Shown here one piece after another: positions 1-8,472 of a stretch of DNA of 64,000 nucleotides. The stretch lies in the NCBI RefSeq assembly GCF_003606385.1, contig NZ_CP032514.1, positions 62,001-126,000 on the forward strand, read 5' to 3'. Origin of the DNA: Actinomyces lilanjuaniae. GTDB taxonomy: Bacteria; Actinomycetota; Actinomycetes; Actinomycetales; Actinomycetaceae. How positions within the stretch are numbered: position 1 is the first letter of the stretch; each line of letters starts with the position of its first letter. A model generated the notes under the pieces. The model searched no databases and was not told where the DNA came from. It saw nothing but the letters and a program-made list of their open reading frames with translations. A program made the translations under genes and the position numbers.

Positions 1-607
1 AGACGACGACGTTGCTGCGGTCCTCCCGTCCCAGCAGCGGGCTCGGCAGAACGTGCGCACCGGGAGCGGCCTGGACCTCGACGGTGGACGTCTGGGGCGG
101 CTGCGACCCGCCCCGCTGGTACCTGCGTATCTCCTCGTACTTGGCGGCCTGGAGGCCCTGGACCTCCATTTTGGTCCGGGCCAGGGGCACGTTGGCAGGG
201 TCGATGATCTCCTGGGAGAAGACCAGCTGCCGGGGTGTGCCGTCCTTACGGGTGGCTAGGACCTCCTGACGGGTGCGGACCCGGGGCCTGTCCCTCAGGT
301 CGTTGAGCCTGGGCAGGTCGAGGATCTCCACCATGACCGAGTTGAAGAAGAACGCGGTTCCCAGCGAGAGCCCTGCGTAGGCGTGGCCGGCGCTCATTCC
401 CGCCTGCCTGCCGAGCTCGGCCAGGAACAGGACGTCCGCCCAGTACGAGTGCGGGTGGTCCTGGTAGTAGGGAGACGGCTCCCCCGGACCCGGTGCGCTC
501 TCGTACAGCCCGTCCTCCAGCCTGGTGGGAGCTGAGACGAGCACCTCCTGCTCGTGCTGACGGTGGACCAGGTTCTGGGGGGCGACCGTTGCTGCCTGTG
601 GTGCCAT
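1..607 (-). CDS. AfsA/ScbA-type hotdog protein (butyrolactone-synthase family), 3' end beyond window
   Basis: The N-terminal 202 residues match the A-factor biosynthesis hotdog repeat: a VHR-x-HEQEVLVS block near residues 14-25, a PHSYW segment near 52-56, then FLAELGRQAG with E64, R67 and Q68 in the positions conserved in AfsA/ScbA. AfsA proteins condense a beta-ketoacyl-ACP with dihydroxyacetone phosphate on the way to gamma-butyrolactone signals; that activity here is inferred from family. The ATG at 607 follows a strong AAGGAGGG site. It is the last visible gene of the KS-ACP operon, 86 bp after the KS partner. The C-terminal half, normally a second hotdog repeat, lies outside the window. 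Confidence 0.8.
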   Translation of the reverse strand, partial: MAPQAATVAPQNLVHRQHEQEVLVSAPTRLEDGLYESAPGPGEPSPYYQDHPHSYWADVLFLAELGRQAGMSAGHAYAGLSLGTAFFFNSVMVEILDLPRLNDLRDRPRVRTRQEVLATRKDGTPRQLVFSQEIIDPANVPLARTKMEVQGLQAAKYEEIRRYQRGGSQPPQTSTVEVQAAPGAHVLPSPLLGREDRSNVVV

Positions 608-693
608 ACGCTATATCCCTCCTTGTGCGTGCGGCAGTGTCGGTAACAGTGTCAGTAGCGGTGTCGATAGCGGTGTCTGGCTGGGACCCCGGC

Positions 694-1770
694 TCATGAG
701 GGGCACATCTGGAGCATGGCGGCGGCCACCACCCCCGACTCGTCCATGCTGGTGAGCAGGACGTGGTCACCCGGCCCGGCGCACCCCAGGGCGGCGGCTA
801 CCTGGACGCCAGAGGTCCCGGCGCCGCAGTCGCCCACGGAGCGTCGCACGTCAAGGCGACGGCCGGTGACGTGCTCCAGCGAGCGCTCCTCGCTGAACTG
901 CCAGACCGTGCCGGTGGCTCCGGGGACTACCAGGTCCACGTCCTCGGGCTGACTGCACACTCGGTCCACCACCCGCCGAAGGGCCTCAGACCGGGCCCCG
1001 TCGGCGGAGATGGGGCAGAAGGCCACCTCGCAACCGGTGACTGTCGCCACCGGGCTCGGTGACGCCCCCGCAGGCTCCAGGCTGAACAGGGTGGCCGACT
1101 CTCCGATAACCACCTCGCTGTCGATCCTGCCGCTCAGGCGTGTTCCCCAGGCTCGCTGGGGTGAGAGCTCCTCGACGCTGCCGACCAGCATCCGGGAGCA
1201 GTGCCCCAGGGACATGAGCCGCGAGGCGTACCGCAGGGCGGACAGGGCGCTGATGGTGCCGTTAGCCACCGTGGCGTTGGGTCCGTGGAAGTCGTTCCAG
1301 ATCGCGACCTGGCTCGCGCAGCAGTTCATGGTGCTGTTCGGGAAGACCTTGGGGTTGATCAGGTCCGCCCCGTGCCCGCGGATCACGTCGAGGGTGAGGT
1401 CGACGTTGCTCCTCAGGCTGCCTGCACTCGTCCCCAGGGAGATTCCCGTCTCGTGCCAGGAGTCGGCAGTGATGTCACGCCGCTCCTCCATCTGGCGCCT
1501 CAGCAGGACACTGGCTGCGATGCCTAGCCGTGTCATGCGGTCAAGGCTCCTCGTGCCGCGCCGGGGGACGTAGTCCTCAATGCGGAAGTCCGGGACTGCG
1601 GCCACGCGTCCTGGGACCTCCTCATACACCTCCGGGTCGGGGATCGCGCCGAGCTCTAGCGGCGCACGGCTGCCCAGCGGCCGACCGATGGCCTCGGTGA
1701 GCGTGTCCATGCTGTTTCCGGCCGCCGTCAGGACCGCGCACTCGCTGATCTGCATCTCAGGGGCTGCCAT
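694..1770 (-). CDS. Ketosynthase-like chain-length-factor partner lacking catalytic residues
   Basis: This 358-residue protein has the thiolase/ketosynthase fold pattern but no working active site. The nucleophilic Cys is replaced (ANGTISAL, T172 by alignment with C165 of the neighbouring KS), the HGTGT motif reads PGATGT, and the Lys-x4-His region reads RRSVGDCG. Loss of all these in a subunit directly after a full KS is the hallmark of chain-length factors (KS-beta) of type II polyketide synthases, although classical CLFs carry Gln at the Cys position. Start ATG 1770; its AAGGAGGTG site overlaps the KS stop, so the two are translationally coupled. Probable role: heterodimer partner setting chain length. 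Confidence 0.75.
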   Translation of the reverse strand: MAAPEMQISECAVLTAAGNSMDTLTEAIGRPLGSRAPLELGAIPDPEVYEEVPGRVAAVPDFRIEDYVPRRGTRSLDRMTRLGIAASVLLRRQMEERRDITADSWHETGISLGTSAGSLRSNVDLTLDVIRGHGADLINPKVFPNSTMNCCASQVAIWNDFHGPNATVANGTISALSALRYASRLMSLGHCSRMLVGSVEELSPQRAWGTRLSGRIDSEVVIGESATLFSLEPAGASPSPVATVTGCEVAFCPISADGARSEALRRVVDRVCSQPEDVDLVVPGATGTVWQFSEERSLEHVTGRRLDVRRSVGDCGAGTSGVQVAAALGCAGPGDHVLLTSMDESGVVAAAMLQMCPS

Positions 1771-1773
1771 GCG

Positions 1774-3015
1774 TCACACCTCCTTGTCCGTCGAGTCCTC
1801 GTGGAACTCTGAGAAGACGGTTATCGCGTTGTTTCCGCCGAAGGCGAATCCGTGGTTGAGCGCGGTCCGCACCCGTGCCGGGCGCGAGCTGCCAGCGACA
1901 AAGTCGATTCCCTCTCCGAGCTCAGGGTCAACCGTCTTCAGGTTGGTCGTGGGCGGCAGCTTCTGGATCTGGATGGCCTGGCAGCAGGCAATCGCACCGA
2001 ACCCGCTGGCAGCACCCATGGTGTGCCCGAGCATGGACTTGATGGAGCTGACCGGGGGGTGGTTGTCTCCGTAGACCATGCGGGTGGCCGAGACTTCGGT
2101 GACGTCGTTGGTCGGAGTGCCTGTGCCGTGGGCGCAGATATAGTCGACGTCGTCCGGGGTGATGTCGGCCTGTGCGAGGGTGCGCCTGATGCACTCCGAG
2201 ATGCTCGTGGCGTCAGGGTGCACGATGTGGTGGGCGTCGCAGTTGAGACCGTAGCCCAGCACCTCGGCATAGATCGGTGCTCCCCGCCGCAGGGCGTGGC
2301 TGAGCTCCTCCAGGACCAGCACCGCGCCGCCCTCAGCGGTCACGATGCCTGAGCGGTCAGCGTCAAAGGGCTGCGGCAGCTTCTTGGCGATAGCGCCCAG
2401 GCTCATGAACCCGGCGTGCGTCGTGCGGTTGACGGAGTCGGCACCCCCGGCCAGCATGACGTCCGCACTGCCGGTCGCAATACTGTCGGCGGCTGAGCCG
2501 ATGGCGTAGTTGGCGGCCGAGCAGGCGGTCGGCAGGCACATGACGTCACCCTCGACCTGGAGCTCTGTGGCCACGGCGGCAGCAATGTTGCCAGCCGGGA
2601 TCTGGCGCACGACGGTTGGTGCCATGCATCCCGGACCACGTTCGTGCCACTGGACGGTCAGTTCGTCCAGGGCCTGTGACTCGCCGTTGGTCGTCCCGAT
2701 GACGACGCCTGTTCTCAGCCTTGTCTCCTGGTCGAGGTCGAGCCCTGCGTCGCGTGCCGCCAGCCTGGCGGCCGCTGCGGCCAGCTGTGCGGTACGTCCC
2801 CACCGACGGGGGTTGATGTTCTCGACGATGTCCGCTGGGTCGAAGTTCTTCACCTCGCCCGCCAGCGTCGCCTGGAAGACGCTGCTGTCGAAGGACTCCA
2901 CGGGGGAGATGCCGCTCTCTCCCGCGAACAGCAGGGCGCGGAACTCCTCCGCCCCGATACCGATGCTGCTCACCGGGCCGAGCCCGGTGACGACGACTCG
3001 TCTGCTGCGACTCAT
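1774..3015 (-). CDS. Beta-ketoacyl synthase (KS-alpha, FabF-like)
   Basis: A 413-residue condensing enzyme with complete catalytic machinery: Cys165 in PTACSAANYAIG, His296 in CAHGTGTPTND, Lys326 and His331 in SSIKSMLGHTMGAASG, and a C-terminal NHGFAFGGNNA. It would perform decarboxylative Claisen condensation on ACP-bound acyl chains. Its start overlaps the ACP stop by 4 bp (ATGA) and it is followed at 3 bp by an inactive KS partner, so ACP, KS and CLF form one coupled unit. A housekeeping FabF is less likely, because FabF is not normally paired with an inactive homologue and an AfsA-type enzyme. Confidence 0.88.
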   Translation of the reverse strand: MSRSRRVVVTGLGPVSSIGIGAEEFRALLFAGESGISPVESFDSSVFQATLAGEVKNFDPADIVENINPRRWGRTAQLAAAAARLAARDAGLDLDQETRLRTGVVIGTTNGESQALDELTVQWHERGPGCMAPTVVRQIPAGNIAAAVATELQVEGDVMCLPTACSAANYAIGSAADSIATGSADVMLAGGADSVNRTTHAGFMSLGAIAKKLPQPFDADRSGIVTAEGGAVLVLEELSHALRRGAPIYAEVLGYGLNCDAHHIVHPDATSISECIRRTLAQADITPDDVDYICAHGTGTPTNDVTEVSATRMVYGDNHPPVSSIKSMLGHTMGAASGFGAIACCQAIQIQKLPPTTNLKTVDPELGEGIDFVAGSSRPARVRTALNHGFAFGGNNAITVFSEFHEDSTDKEV

Positions 3016-3287
3016 TTGTCGGCGCCCTGCTCGGCCTGCAGCTGGACCGTCTTTGCCACGAGCAGGTCGAGCGTGCGCAGGTCGGCCGCCTCCTCCCGCG
3101 GCACGCGGATGCCGAGGGTCTTGTTGATCTGCGCCAGGACCTGGATCAGACCCAGGGAGTCGGCGCCGTACTCGTCGATGAGGTCCGCGTGCGGGTCCAG
3201 CTCGGCAACCTCGATATCAAGCTCGAGCTCCTCGACGACGATTTCGCTGATGGCGTCGCGGATCTCGCTGCTGGTACTACTTGTCAT
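3012..3287 (-). CDS. Acyl carrier protein
   Basis: A 91-residue acidic carrier protein with the phosphopantetheine attachment motif EYGADSLGLIQ (Ser44). It would carry the growing chain for the adjacent ketosynthase pair after loading by a phosphopantetheinyl transferase not seen here. ATG 3287 has a GGAG site about 12 nt upstream, and the stop overlaps the KS start by 4 bp. An ACP dedicated to the operon is typical of type II PKS or specialised fatty acid clusters. Confidence 0.93.
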   Translation of the reverse strand: MTSSTSSEIRDAISEIVVEELELDIEVAELDPHADLIDEYGADSLGLIQVLAQINKTLGIRVPREEAADLRTLDLLVAKTVQLQAEQGADK

Positions 3288-3383
3288 TTCTGGTTACTCC
3301 ATTTCTTTTACATGGTTTGTGGGCATGGTGAGATAAGCGCCCACTGGCTGAGGGTCAGCCGTTGGAGACGGGCAGGGCCCGTC

Positions 3384-4547
3384 TCACGCCTCGATGTCGA
3401 GCTGAGACATACGGGTGAGCCGCGCCCGCGCCGCGTCCGTGTTCTCCAGGAGCGCGTACCTGGCGTCTCGCTCGGCAATGCTCTCGGGGGTCATGGCTGC
3501 GCCGTCCCTGGCGTGCCCGAGCGCGGTGTCGAACACCTTGTCGATGCTGGCGCGGCGCATCTTGTCGTAGAGCTGTGCCAGGGGAGTACCTGAGTCAACG
3601 GGCTCGATGTCGCCCATGATGAACCTGCTGGCGCACACGGCGTCCAGCATTCCGGCGTTCATGTTCTGGGCACCGGTAGGCGCCATGACGTGGGCGGCGT
3701 CTCCCGCCAAGTAGCAGCGCCCCTTGGCAAACTGGTCTACGACGGCGAACCGGGCGACAAAGTTTGCCGCTGTGATCAGCTGCGTGACGTGCCTGCCCGG
3801 GTTGGACGGACCTCGCTGGTCCAGCAGGGACTCCAGGTACTGCGTCGATACCGTGTCCGGTGCCGGAGTCCCCTTGACGGCAGGATAGGCCAGACGGAAG
3901 GTCGTCTTGTCGTGGGGAGCCACGGCCATGGCCCCGTGCCGAGACCACCAGTAGAAGGCCTCGTCGCGGGGGAGCCCTTCAGCCCTGACGTCCGCGATCT
4001 GGAACTCGACGGTGTCACGCAGGTCCTCCATACGCAGACCGAGCTTCTCCCGGCCTAGGCTCCTGGCACCGTCAGCGACCACGCAGTGCTCGGCTCGCTC
4101 CTGGCGCACGGTTCCGTCAAAGGAGCGGATAGTCAGGAGCACTGAGCCCTCGTCCTGCGTGAGGTCGGTGACTTCGGCGTCCTCAATGACTCCGCCTCGG
4201 GCCGTGAAGACCTCGGTCAGGGCTGTCTCGACGTTGTGCTGGGAGATACCCAGCGCATAGTTGAACCGCGTGCCTTCCAGCAGCCGGGTGCTGAGTGTGC
4301 CGATCTGACGGCCGTCGGAGTAGTAGGAGAGGCTGTTGATGACGTCTCCCAGGGGCCGGAGCTTGTCTACGATACCGAACGGATCCAGGACCTCCAGCGC
4401 CTTGGGCCACAGGACCGTGGCGCGGGACTGGCTGGTCAGCAGGGGGTGCTTTCGGATGATCCTGACGCTCTGCCCGCGCTCGGCCAGGCAGCACCCGGCT
4501 GTGAGTCCGGAGGGTCCTCCACCAATGATAAGTGTGTCTGAGCTCAA
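3384..4547 (-). CDS. FAD-dependent aromatic/polyketide monooxygenase
   Basis: A 387-residue group A flavoprotein hydroxylase (PF01494 type). The N-terminal dinucleotide fold shows IIGGGPSGLTAG at residues 7-18, and the second FAD motif is GDAAHVMAPTGAQNMNAGMLDAV, with the Asp that contacts FAD ribose. Such enzymes hydroxylate or epoxidise polyketide and aromatic substrates with NAD(P)H and O2. The frame opens with TTG at 4547 behind GGGAGAAAG; no in-frame ATG fits the Rossmann start. It precedes the ACP by 96 bp in the same direction, so it likely heads the ACP-KS-CLF-AfsA operon as a tailoring enzyme. Confidence 0.85.
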   Translation of the reverse strand: MSSDTLIIGGGPSGLTAGCCLAERGQSVRIIRKHPLLTSQSRATVLWPKALEVLDPFGIVDKLRPLGDVINSLSYYSDGRQIGTLSTRLLEGTRFNYALGISQHNVETALTEVFTARGGVIEDAEVTDLTQDEGSVLLTIRSFDGTVRQERAEHCVVADGARSLGREKLGLRMEDLRDTVEFQIADVRAEGLPRDEAFYWWSRHGAMAVAPHDKTTFRLAYPAVKGTPAPDTVSTQYLESLLDQRGPSNPGRHVTQLITAANFVARFAVVDQFAKGRCYLAGDAAHVMAPTGAQNMNAGMLDAVCASRFIMGDIEPVDSGTPLAQLYDKMRRASIDKVFDTALGHARDGAAMTPESIAERDARYALLENTDAARARLTRMSQLDIEA

Positions 4548-5144
4548 TTTTCTTTCTCCCTTATAGTGTATTTGCGGATTTATGGCATATATACGACATA
4601 TGTGGGTGCCTACTGTGTTGGCCGTACTTGGGAGTACAGTCGGATGGCTCCGACGATTCCGCTGGCCCTTTAACTATTATTAAAAATTTGTCCCGGAGTC
4701 TGGTGGTCTGGTGCCCTGGATTCTCGTTGCGGTGCGAGCAGCCCCAGCTCCCGCCGCTGTTAGGGGATCCCTGGGGACGGGGTGGCTGCTTTCCGAGCCA
4801 GGGGCTTGGTGCTGCTTATGGGAGGGAGGTGGTTGTCGGCTGCGCCCGGGCGGCGCGTACCGACGGAGGGGCCACAGAGAGGCCAGAGAGGCCTACAGAG
4901 AGGCCACGGAGAGACCGAGGCCTGGTGCCTGGGTGGGGAGAGGCCGGTGCTGGTGGGTGCGCGGGCCTGACCGGAGGGGGAGGGAGTGCTGTGCGTCTCT
5001 GCGGCAGGGCTTAGGGGCCTCCTGGTGCGGGCTGGTGTGGTTGATGGCGAGGGCTGACAGAGCGGTCGGGGTACGTCGGCACGACCAGGTGGCTGCGTGC
5101 AGGAAGGGGAGAGGACGCGCTCATGGGTGAATAGTGCTCGGAGT
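4548..5144. other. 597-bp intergenic region; probable promoter of the FAD-ACP-KS operon
   Basis: The right half is GC-rich with three imperfect copies of an AGAGAGGCC-type unit near 4870-4915 and no convincing gene. The part next to the monooxygenase (about 4550-4690) is unusually AT-rich for this chromosome (TATATACGACATATG and TTATTAAAAATTTG stretches), consistent with a promoter for the minus-strand operon. I could not assign -35/-10 boxes with confidence. Small ORFs here have no ribosome sites or family resemblance. Confidence 0.4.
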
Positions 5145-6563
5145 CTAGCGAGCCTGCTTGTTACCCGGGTTGGCGTCAATGCGTGCGCCAAACATAATGT
5201 AGAGGATGGCGACGGTGACGAAGATTCCCAGAACCCAGATAAATCCGGCTTGCATGGTGGTGGCGATGGAGAACACGGCCCCCAGGGCTGCTACTCCCAT
5301 GGCAACGGTCGTCTGCTGGACCGTGGTAATCAGCCCGCTCCCGAGACCGACGCGCTGCGGCGGGATGGCTGCCAGCACGGTCCGGTAGATGACAGGGACA
5401 AAGAGGCCGTTTCCGAGCCCGATGAGGAACATTCCCAGAAGGAGATGATAGAAGTGCATGTGGGGCCAGTACAGGTAGGCGGGCAGGATGACGGCGGCGG
5501 CGCCGAGCCCCTGGGCCAGGCCTCCGACCTGGAGCGTGCGTACACCGATGCGGCCGATCAACTTTGGCGCCTGCATCGCTCCCCAGAACTGCCCCAGCGC
5601 CATGGGTGCCATGGACATTCCTGACTCTAGGGGGGTCATGCTGTTGCCGTCCTGCATGGAGAGGGCGAACACGAAGAGGTAGCCCCCGAACATCATGAAC
5701 CCGCTTCCCAGCACCAGGAGGCCCCGGCGCATAGTGGTCACGCGCAGGAGCGAGGGCGGGATGAGCGCTGCGCGGTCGTTGCCCTCGATCCGCATCTCGT
5801 ACCTCCATAGGGCGGCGAGGAGGACCAACGAGACGGCCCCTAGCACCCAGGTCCACGGGGCCCAGGAGACCTGGGTACCCAGGCTCAGGGGGATAAGCAG
5901 GGCCAGGACGGCGGCTCCGAACAGGATGGTACCGCCCAGGTCGTTGTCGTCGGGCTTGTCAGACATCGTCTCCGGTGCCCAGGCGCGGGCGCCGAAGAAC
6001 ACGAGAACTCCCAGGGGCAGGTTAATGAGGAAGATGAGTCTCCAGCTCAGCCCGCCTATGTTGGCCCATACCAGGACTCCTCCGAGGAGCTGCCCGATGG
6101 CTGCTGCGAGCCCGCCTATCGCTGCGTAGTAGCTGAGGACTCTGGTCTTGGCTGGCTCGACCAAGGCAGTCTGGATGGTGGACAGGATCTGTGGAAGTAT
6201 CAGTGCCGCGAAGGCGCCCTGAACCACGCGGGCGGCGATGAGCACCTCAATGGACGGAGCCAGCCCGCAGACCAGGGAGGCTGCCGTGAATCCCACGGTT
6301 CCTATCTCCAGCATTCTGCGGCGGCCTCTGCGGTCTCCTGAGCGCCCGCCAAACACCAGTAAGAGCGCGTAGACAAGCGTGTATCCGCTGATCACGAACT
6401 GGGACCGTGAGGCGTCCGCGTTAAGAGAGGACTGGATGGAGGGAAGGGACACGTTGACGATGAAGGAGTCGATCGTCGTCATTGCCGCAGCCAGGAGAAG
6501 AACTGCCTGGCCTGCCGGGGGGAAGTGGTATCTGGTCTCCGTCGTGACTTGCTCTGCTGTCAT
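5145..6563 (-). CDS. MFS drug/metabolite exporter, DHA2 (EmrB/QacA) type
   Basis: A 472-residue membrane protein with about 14 hydrophobic segments by eye. TM1 holds TTIDSFIVNVSLPSI (the DHA2 D-x-x-I-V-N-V-A-L-P motif) and the loop after TM2 carries motif A as GDRRGRRRML. This subfamily exports drugs and secondary metabolites by proton antiport. ATG 6563 follows GGATGAG. It lies between the thioesterase (120 bp upstream) and the PKS operon (597 bp downstream), all on one strand, so export of the cluster product is the natural inference. Confidence 0.85.
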   Translation of the reverse strand: MTAEQVTTETRYHFPPAGQAVLLLAAAMTTIDSFIVNVSLPSIQSSLNADASRSQFVISGYTLVYALLLVFGGRSGDRRGRRRMLEIGTVGFTAASLVCGLAPSIEVLIAARVVQGAFAALILPQILSTIQTALVEPAKTRVLSYYAAIGGLAAAIGQLLGGVLVWANIGGLSWRLIFLINLPLGVLVFFGARAWAPETMSDKPDDNDLGGTILFGAAVLALLIPLSLGTQVSWAPWTWVLGAVSLVLLAALWRYEMRIEGNDRAALIPPSLLRVTTMRRGLLVLGSGFMMFGGYLFVFALSMQDGNSMTPLESGMSMAPMALGQFWGAMQAPKLIGRIGVRTLQVGGLAQGLGAAAVILPAYLYWPHMHFYHLLLGMFLIGLGNGLFVPVIYRTVLAAIPPQRVGLGSGLITTVQQTTVAMGVAALGAVFSIATTMQAGFIWVLGIFVTVAILYIMFGARIDANPGNKQAR

Positions 6564-6683
6564 CGGCTCATCCTATCCAGGAAGGGTGCGGCGTGAATAT
6601 ATGCTCTGCGGCGGCGCGTATTAAACTAATATAACACGCTGACGAATAGCTTGTGGGCGGCTACAGACGTTCTTGGTCAAGGC

Positions 6684-7115
6684 CTAGATCCTCGACCCAA
6701 GAAAACTGCTGAGCCCGTCTGGGAGCGACTGGGGACGCTGCGTCTCCAGGTCGATGAGCACAAGCCTTGTCGTGGCTCGGGCCACCTCTGACTCGCCTGC
6801 GTCCCGGATGACGTGGCGAAGGTCGAAGCTCCCCCGCCGCACCAGGATCGGCGCGACTGTCACCAGTGCAGGTTCCTCCGAGTAGTAGAGGGGCCGCAGG
6901 TATGTGACCTGGTGGCTTGCCACAACCGCCGCAATGTCCTTGAAGTAGCCGGACCTGTGTAGCCACCTTAGGCGTGCCTCCTCAAGGAGACGCATAATAG
7001 CGCAGTTATTTATGTGGCCGTACTGGTCTACGTCGGACCAGCGAAGAGCCACCTCAACGGGGTCTGGGTCGCCTGTTTTGGCTGCGCGCGTCTCCTCAGC
7101 GATACTATTGCTCAC
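6684..7115 (-). CDS. Acyl-CoA/ACP thioesterase, 4HBT hotdog family
   Basis: A 143-residue single-hotdog thioesterase. The segment RWSDVDQYGHINN near residues 25-37 is the canonical 4-hydroxybenzoyl-CoA thioesterase motif with the catalytic Asp; a later RRGSFDLRH strand fits the fold. It would hydrolyse an acyl thioester, plausibly releasing the chain built by the downstream KS-ACP pair. The start is GTG 7115 with a weak upstream site. It begins the minus-strand block, with the MFS exporter next. Confidence 0.8.
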   Translation of the reverse strand: MSNSIAEETRAAKTGDPDPVEVALRWSDVDQYGHINNCAIMRLLEEARLRWLHRSGYFKDIAAVVASHQVTYLRPLYYSEEPALVTVAPILVRRGSFDLRHVIRDAGESEVARATTRLVLIDLETQRPQSLPDGLSSFLGSRI

Positions 7116-7770
7116 GAGAGTGCAAAAGTGGTGACAACCGCATCTACTCTAGGTGATTTATGATATCGCGCAACATTTATCGTCGGTGATGTCGCCGACA
7201 TGTTAACTCCATTCTTTCGGGGACACACTCCTCCCGGTGCTCTGTTGCTTGTCGGGAATTGTGCGCAAATGGTGCGAGGCTGGCTGGGACACGTCTCGGC
7301 GGCACAGAACTCCAGGGGCGTGGAAATCCTGCACTTTTCAGCGCCTCGTTGATTTGATTGGGACAAAGGAGATTGTGCTCGAAACCCGAGGGAGGCACAT
7401 CGGCCGTTTGGTGTAGCTGATAGAATGAATCGTGGTTTCGTTGCATGCGACGATCGTATGACTGTCGCGCCTGCGGCATATAAAACAACGGGATGTCGCC
7501 TTAGTGTACCTATTTTGTTTCGTAGCGTCTAGTTGTTGTCCCGCGCTGGATCTGTCTGCGCCGGGCGTGTGCCGACGGCTCGACTGGAGCTGGGCGGTGT
7601 ACGCGGGACTGCGAGGCAGGGCTGGCGTCCTCGCCGGGAAGATCCGAATAGGGGGGCGTGGGTGTGCCCCAGGATCCGCCGACGCAGCCGACGCGCCCAG
7701 CATCCGAATAGGGGGGCGTGGACGTGCCAGGTCGGCACCGCAGGGCTTCTGCGCAGGAGGGCAGGGGGGC
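7116..7770. other. 655-bp intergenic region upstream of the thioesterase
   Basis: The first 400 bp are less GC-rich than the chromosome and contain no ORF with coding character; a promoter for the thioesterase-MFS unit is expected here but no clear boxes were found. The right part holds a pair of 20-bp direct repeats listed separately. The ORFs that cross this region are low-complexity Pro/Arg products without ribosome sites. Confidence 0.4.
7642..7721. repeat. Pair of identical 20-bp direct repeats exactly 60 bp apart
   Basis: ATCCGAATAGGGGGGCGTGG occurs at 7642-7661 and again at 7702-7721; the flanking 8-9 bp are also similar (GTGTGCC versus ACGTGCC). The pair is noncoding, downstream of response regulator 1 and upstream of the PKS-side thioesterase. 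It may be a regulator binding-site pair or a small dispersed repeat. Confidence 0.75.
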
Positions 7771-8472
7771 TCAGACGAGGTTGTGCCGCAGCGCGTAGAC
7801 AGCGGCACCCACCCGGTCCGGGACGCCCAGTTTGGCGATGATCGTGGACACGTGGGTCTTGACCGTCGCCTCGCTGAGCGTGAGCTGGCTGGCGATCTGC
7901 TTGTTGCTCAGGGCGTCCACAAGGAGTGCCAGCACCTCCTGCTCACGCTCAGAGAGCCTGACCTCAGGGAAGGCCTCGGAGGAGGGCTGGGGGGTGGTGC
8001 CGGGTGATGGGGTGGTGTCAGGCTGGTCAGCCTGGTCAGGCTGGTCGGCCTGGTAGCGCCTGGTGACGAAGGTCGACGACGTCGGCGACAAGACGAGGTT
8101 GCCGTCAACAACCTGCCGGATGGTGCGTGCTAAGGAGGTGATGCCGTCCTCCTTGGCCACGAAGCCACGTACCCCTGCGGCCATAGCCCGCTCAATAATG
8201 GAGTCGTTGACAAAGGTGGTGAGTATGAGGACGGCCAGGTCAGGGGCCTCGTCCTGGAGGGTGGTGGCCAGGGTGAGGCCGTCTGGTTGAGGCATGTGGA
8301 TGTCCAGGAGGACCGCCTGGACCGCGGGGACCTCTGGGGAGCGTATGTACCCGAGGGCCTCCTGGCCGTCTTTCGCGTTCCAGGTCACGGAGACGTCCTC
8401 GTTCCTGGCGAGGAGATCAGCCAGGGTGCGGCGTACCAGGGCGTCGTCGTCCGCAATGCCGATACTGATCAT
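7771..8472 (-). CDS. NarL/LuxR-family response regulator 1
   Basis: A 233-residue regulator: receiver domain with the acidic pocket (GIADDDAL) and phospho-acceptor D57 in LLDIHMPQPDG, and a C-terminal LuxR-type HTH (LSEREQEVLALL...SEATVKTHVSTIIAKLGV). The linker has a short QAD/QPD repeat. ATG 8472 overlaps the kinase stop (TGATG), so the two genes are coupled. It is a close paralogue of the regulator at 10250-10975. The partner kinase is frameshifted in this sequence. Confidence 0.92.
   Translation of the reverse strand: MISIGIADDDALVRRTLADLLARNEDVSVTWNAKDGQEALGYIRSPEVPAVQAVLLDIHMPQPDGLTLATTLQDEAPDLAVLILTTFVNDSIIERAMAAGVRGFVAKEDGITSLARTIRQVVDGNLVLSPTSSTFVTRRYQADQPDQADQPDTTPSPGTTPQPSSEAFPEVRLSEREQEVLALLVDALSNKQIASQLTLSEATVKTHVSTIIAKLGVPDRVGAAVYALRHNLV

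Noticed and set aside
246..770. 174-codon minus-strand ORF
   Set aside because: It is the AfsA-like gene read in another frame; the amino acid composition is Arg/Pro-rich shadow.
4860..4925. AGAGAGGCC-type repeats and ORFs in the PKS intergenic region
   Set aside because: Imperfect, short and low complexity; the ORFs have no start signals or family match.
7571..7741. Small minus-strand ORF encoding two HAPLFG repeats over the direct repeats
   Set aside because: The repeat units are 60 bp apart so they stay in frame by chance; the product is otherwise Arg/Pro-rich with no start signal.
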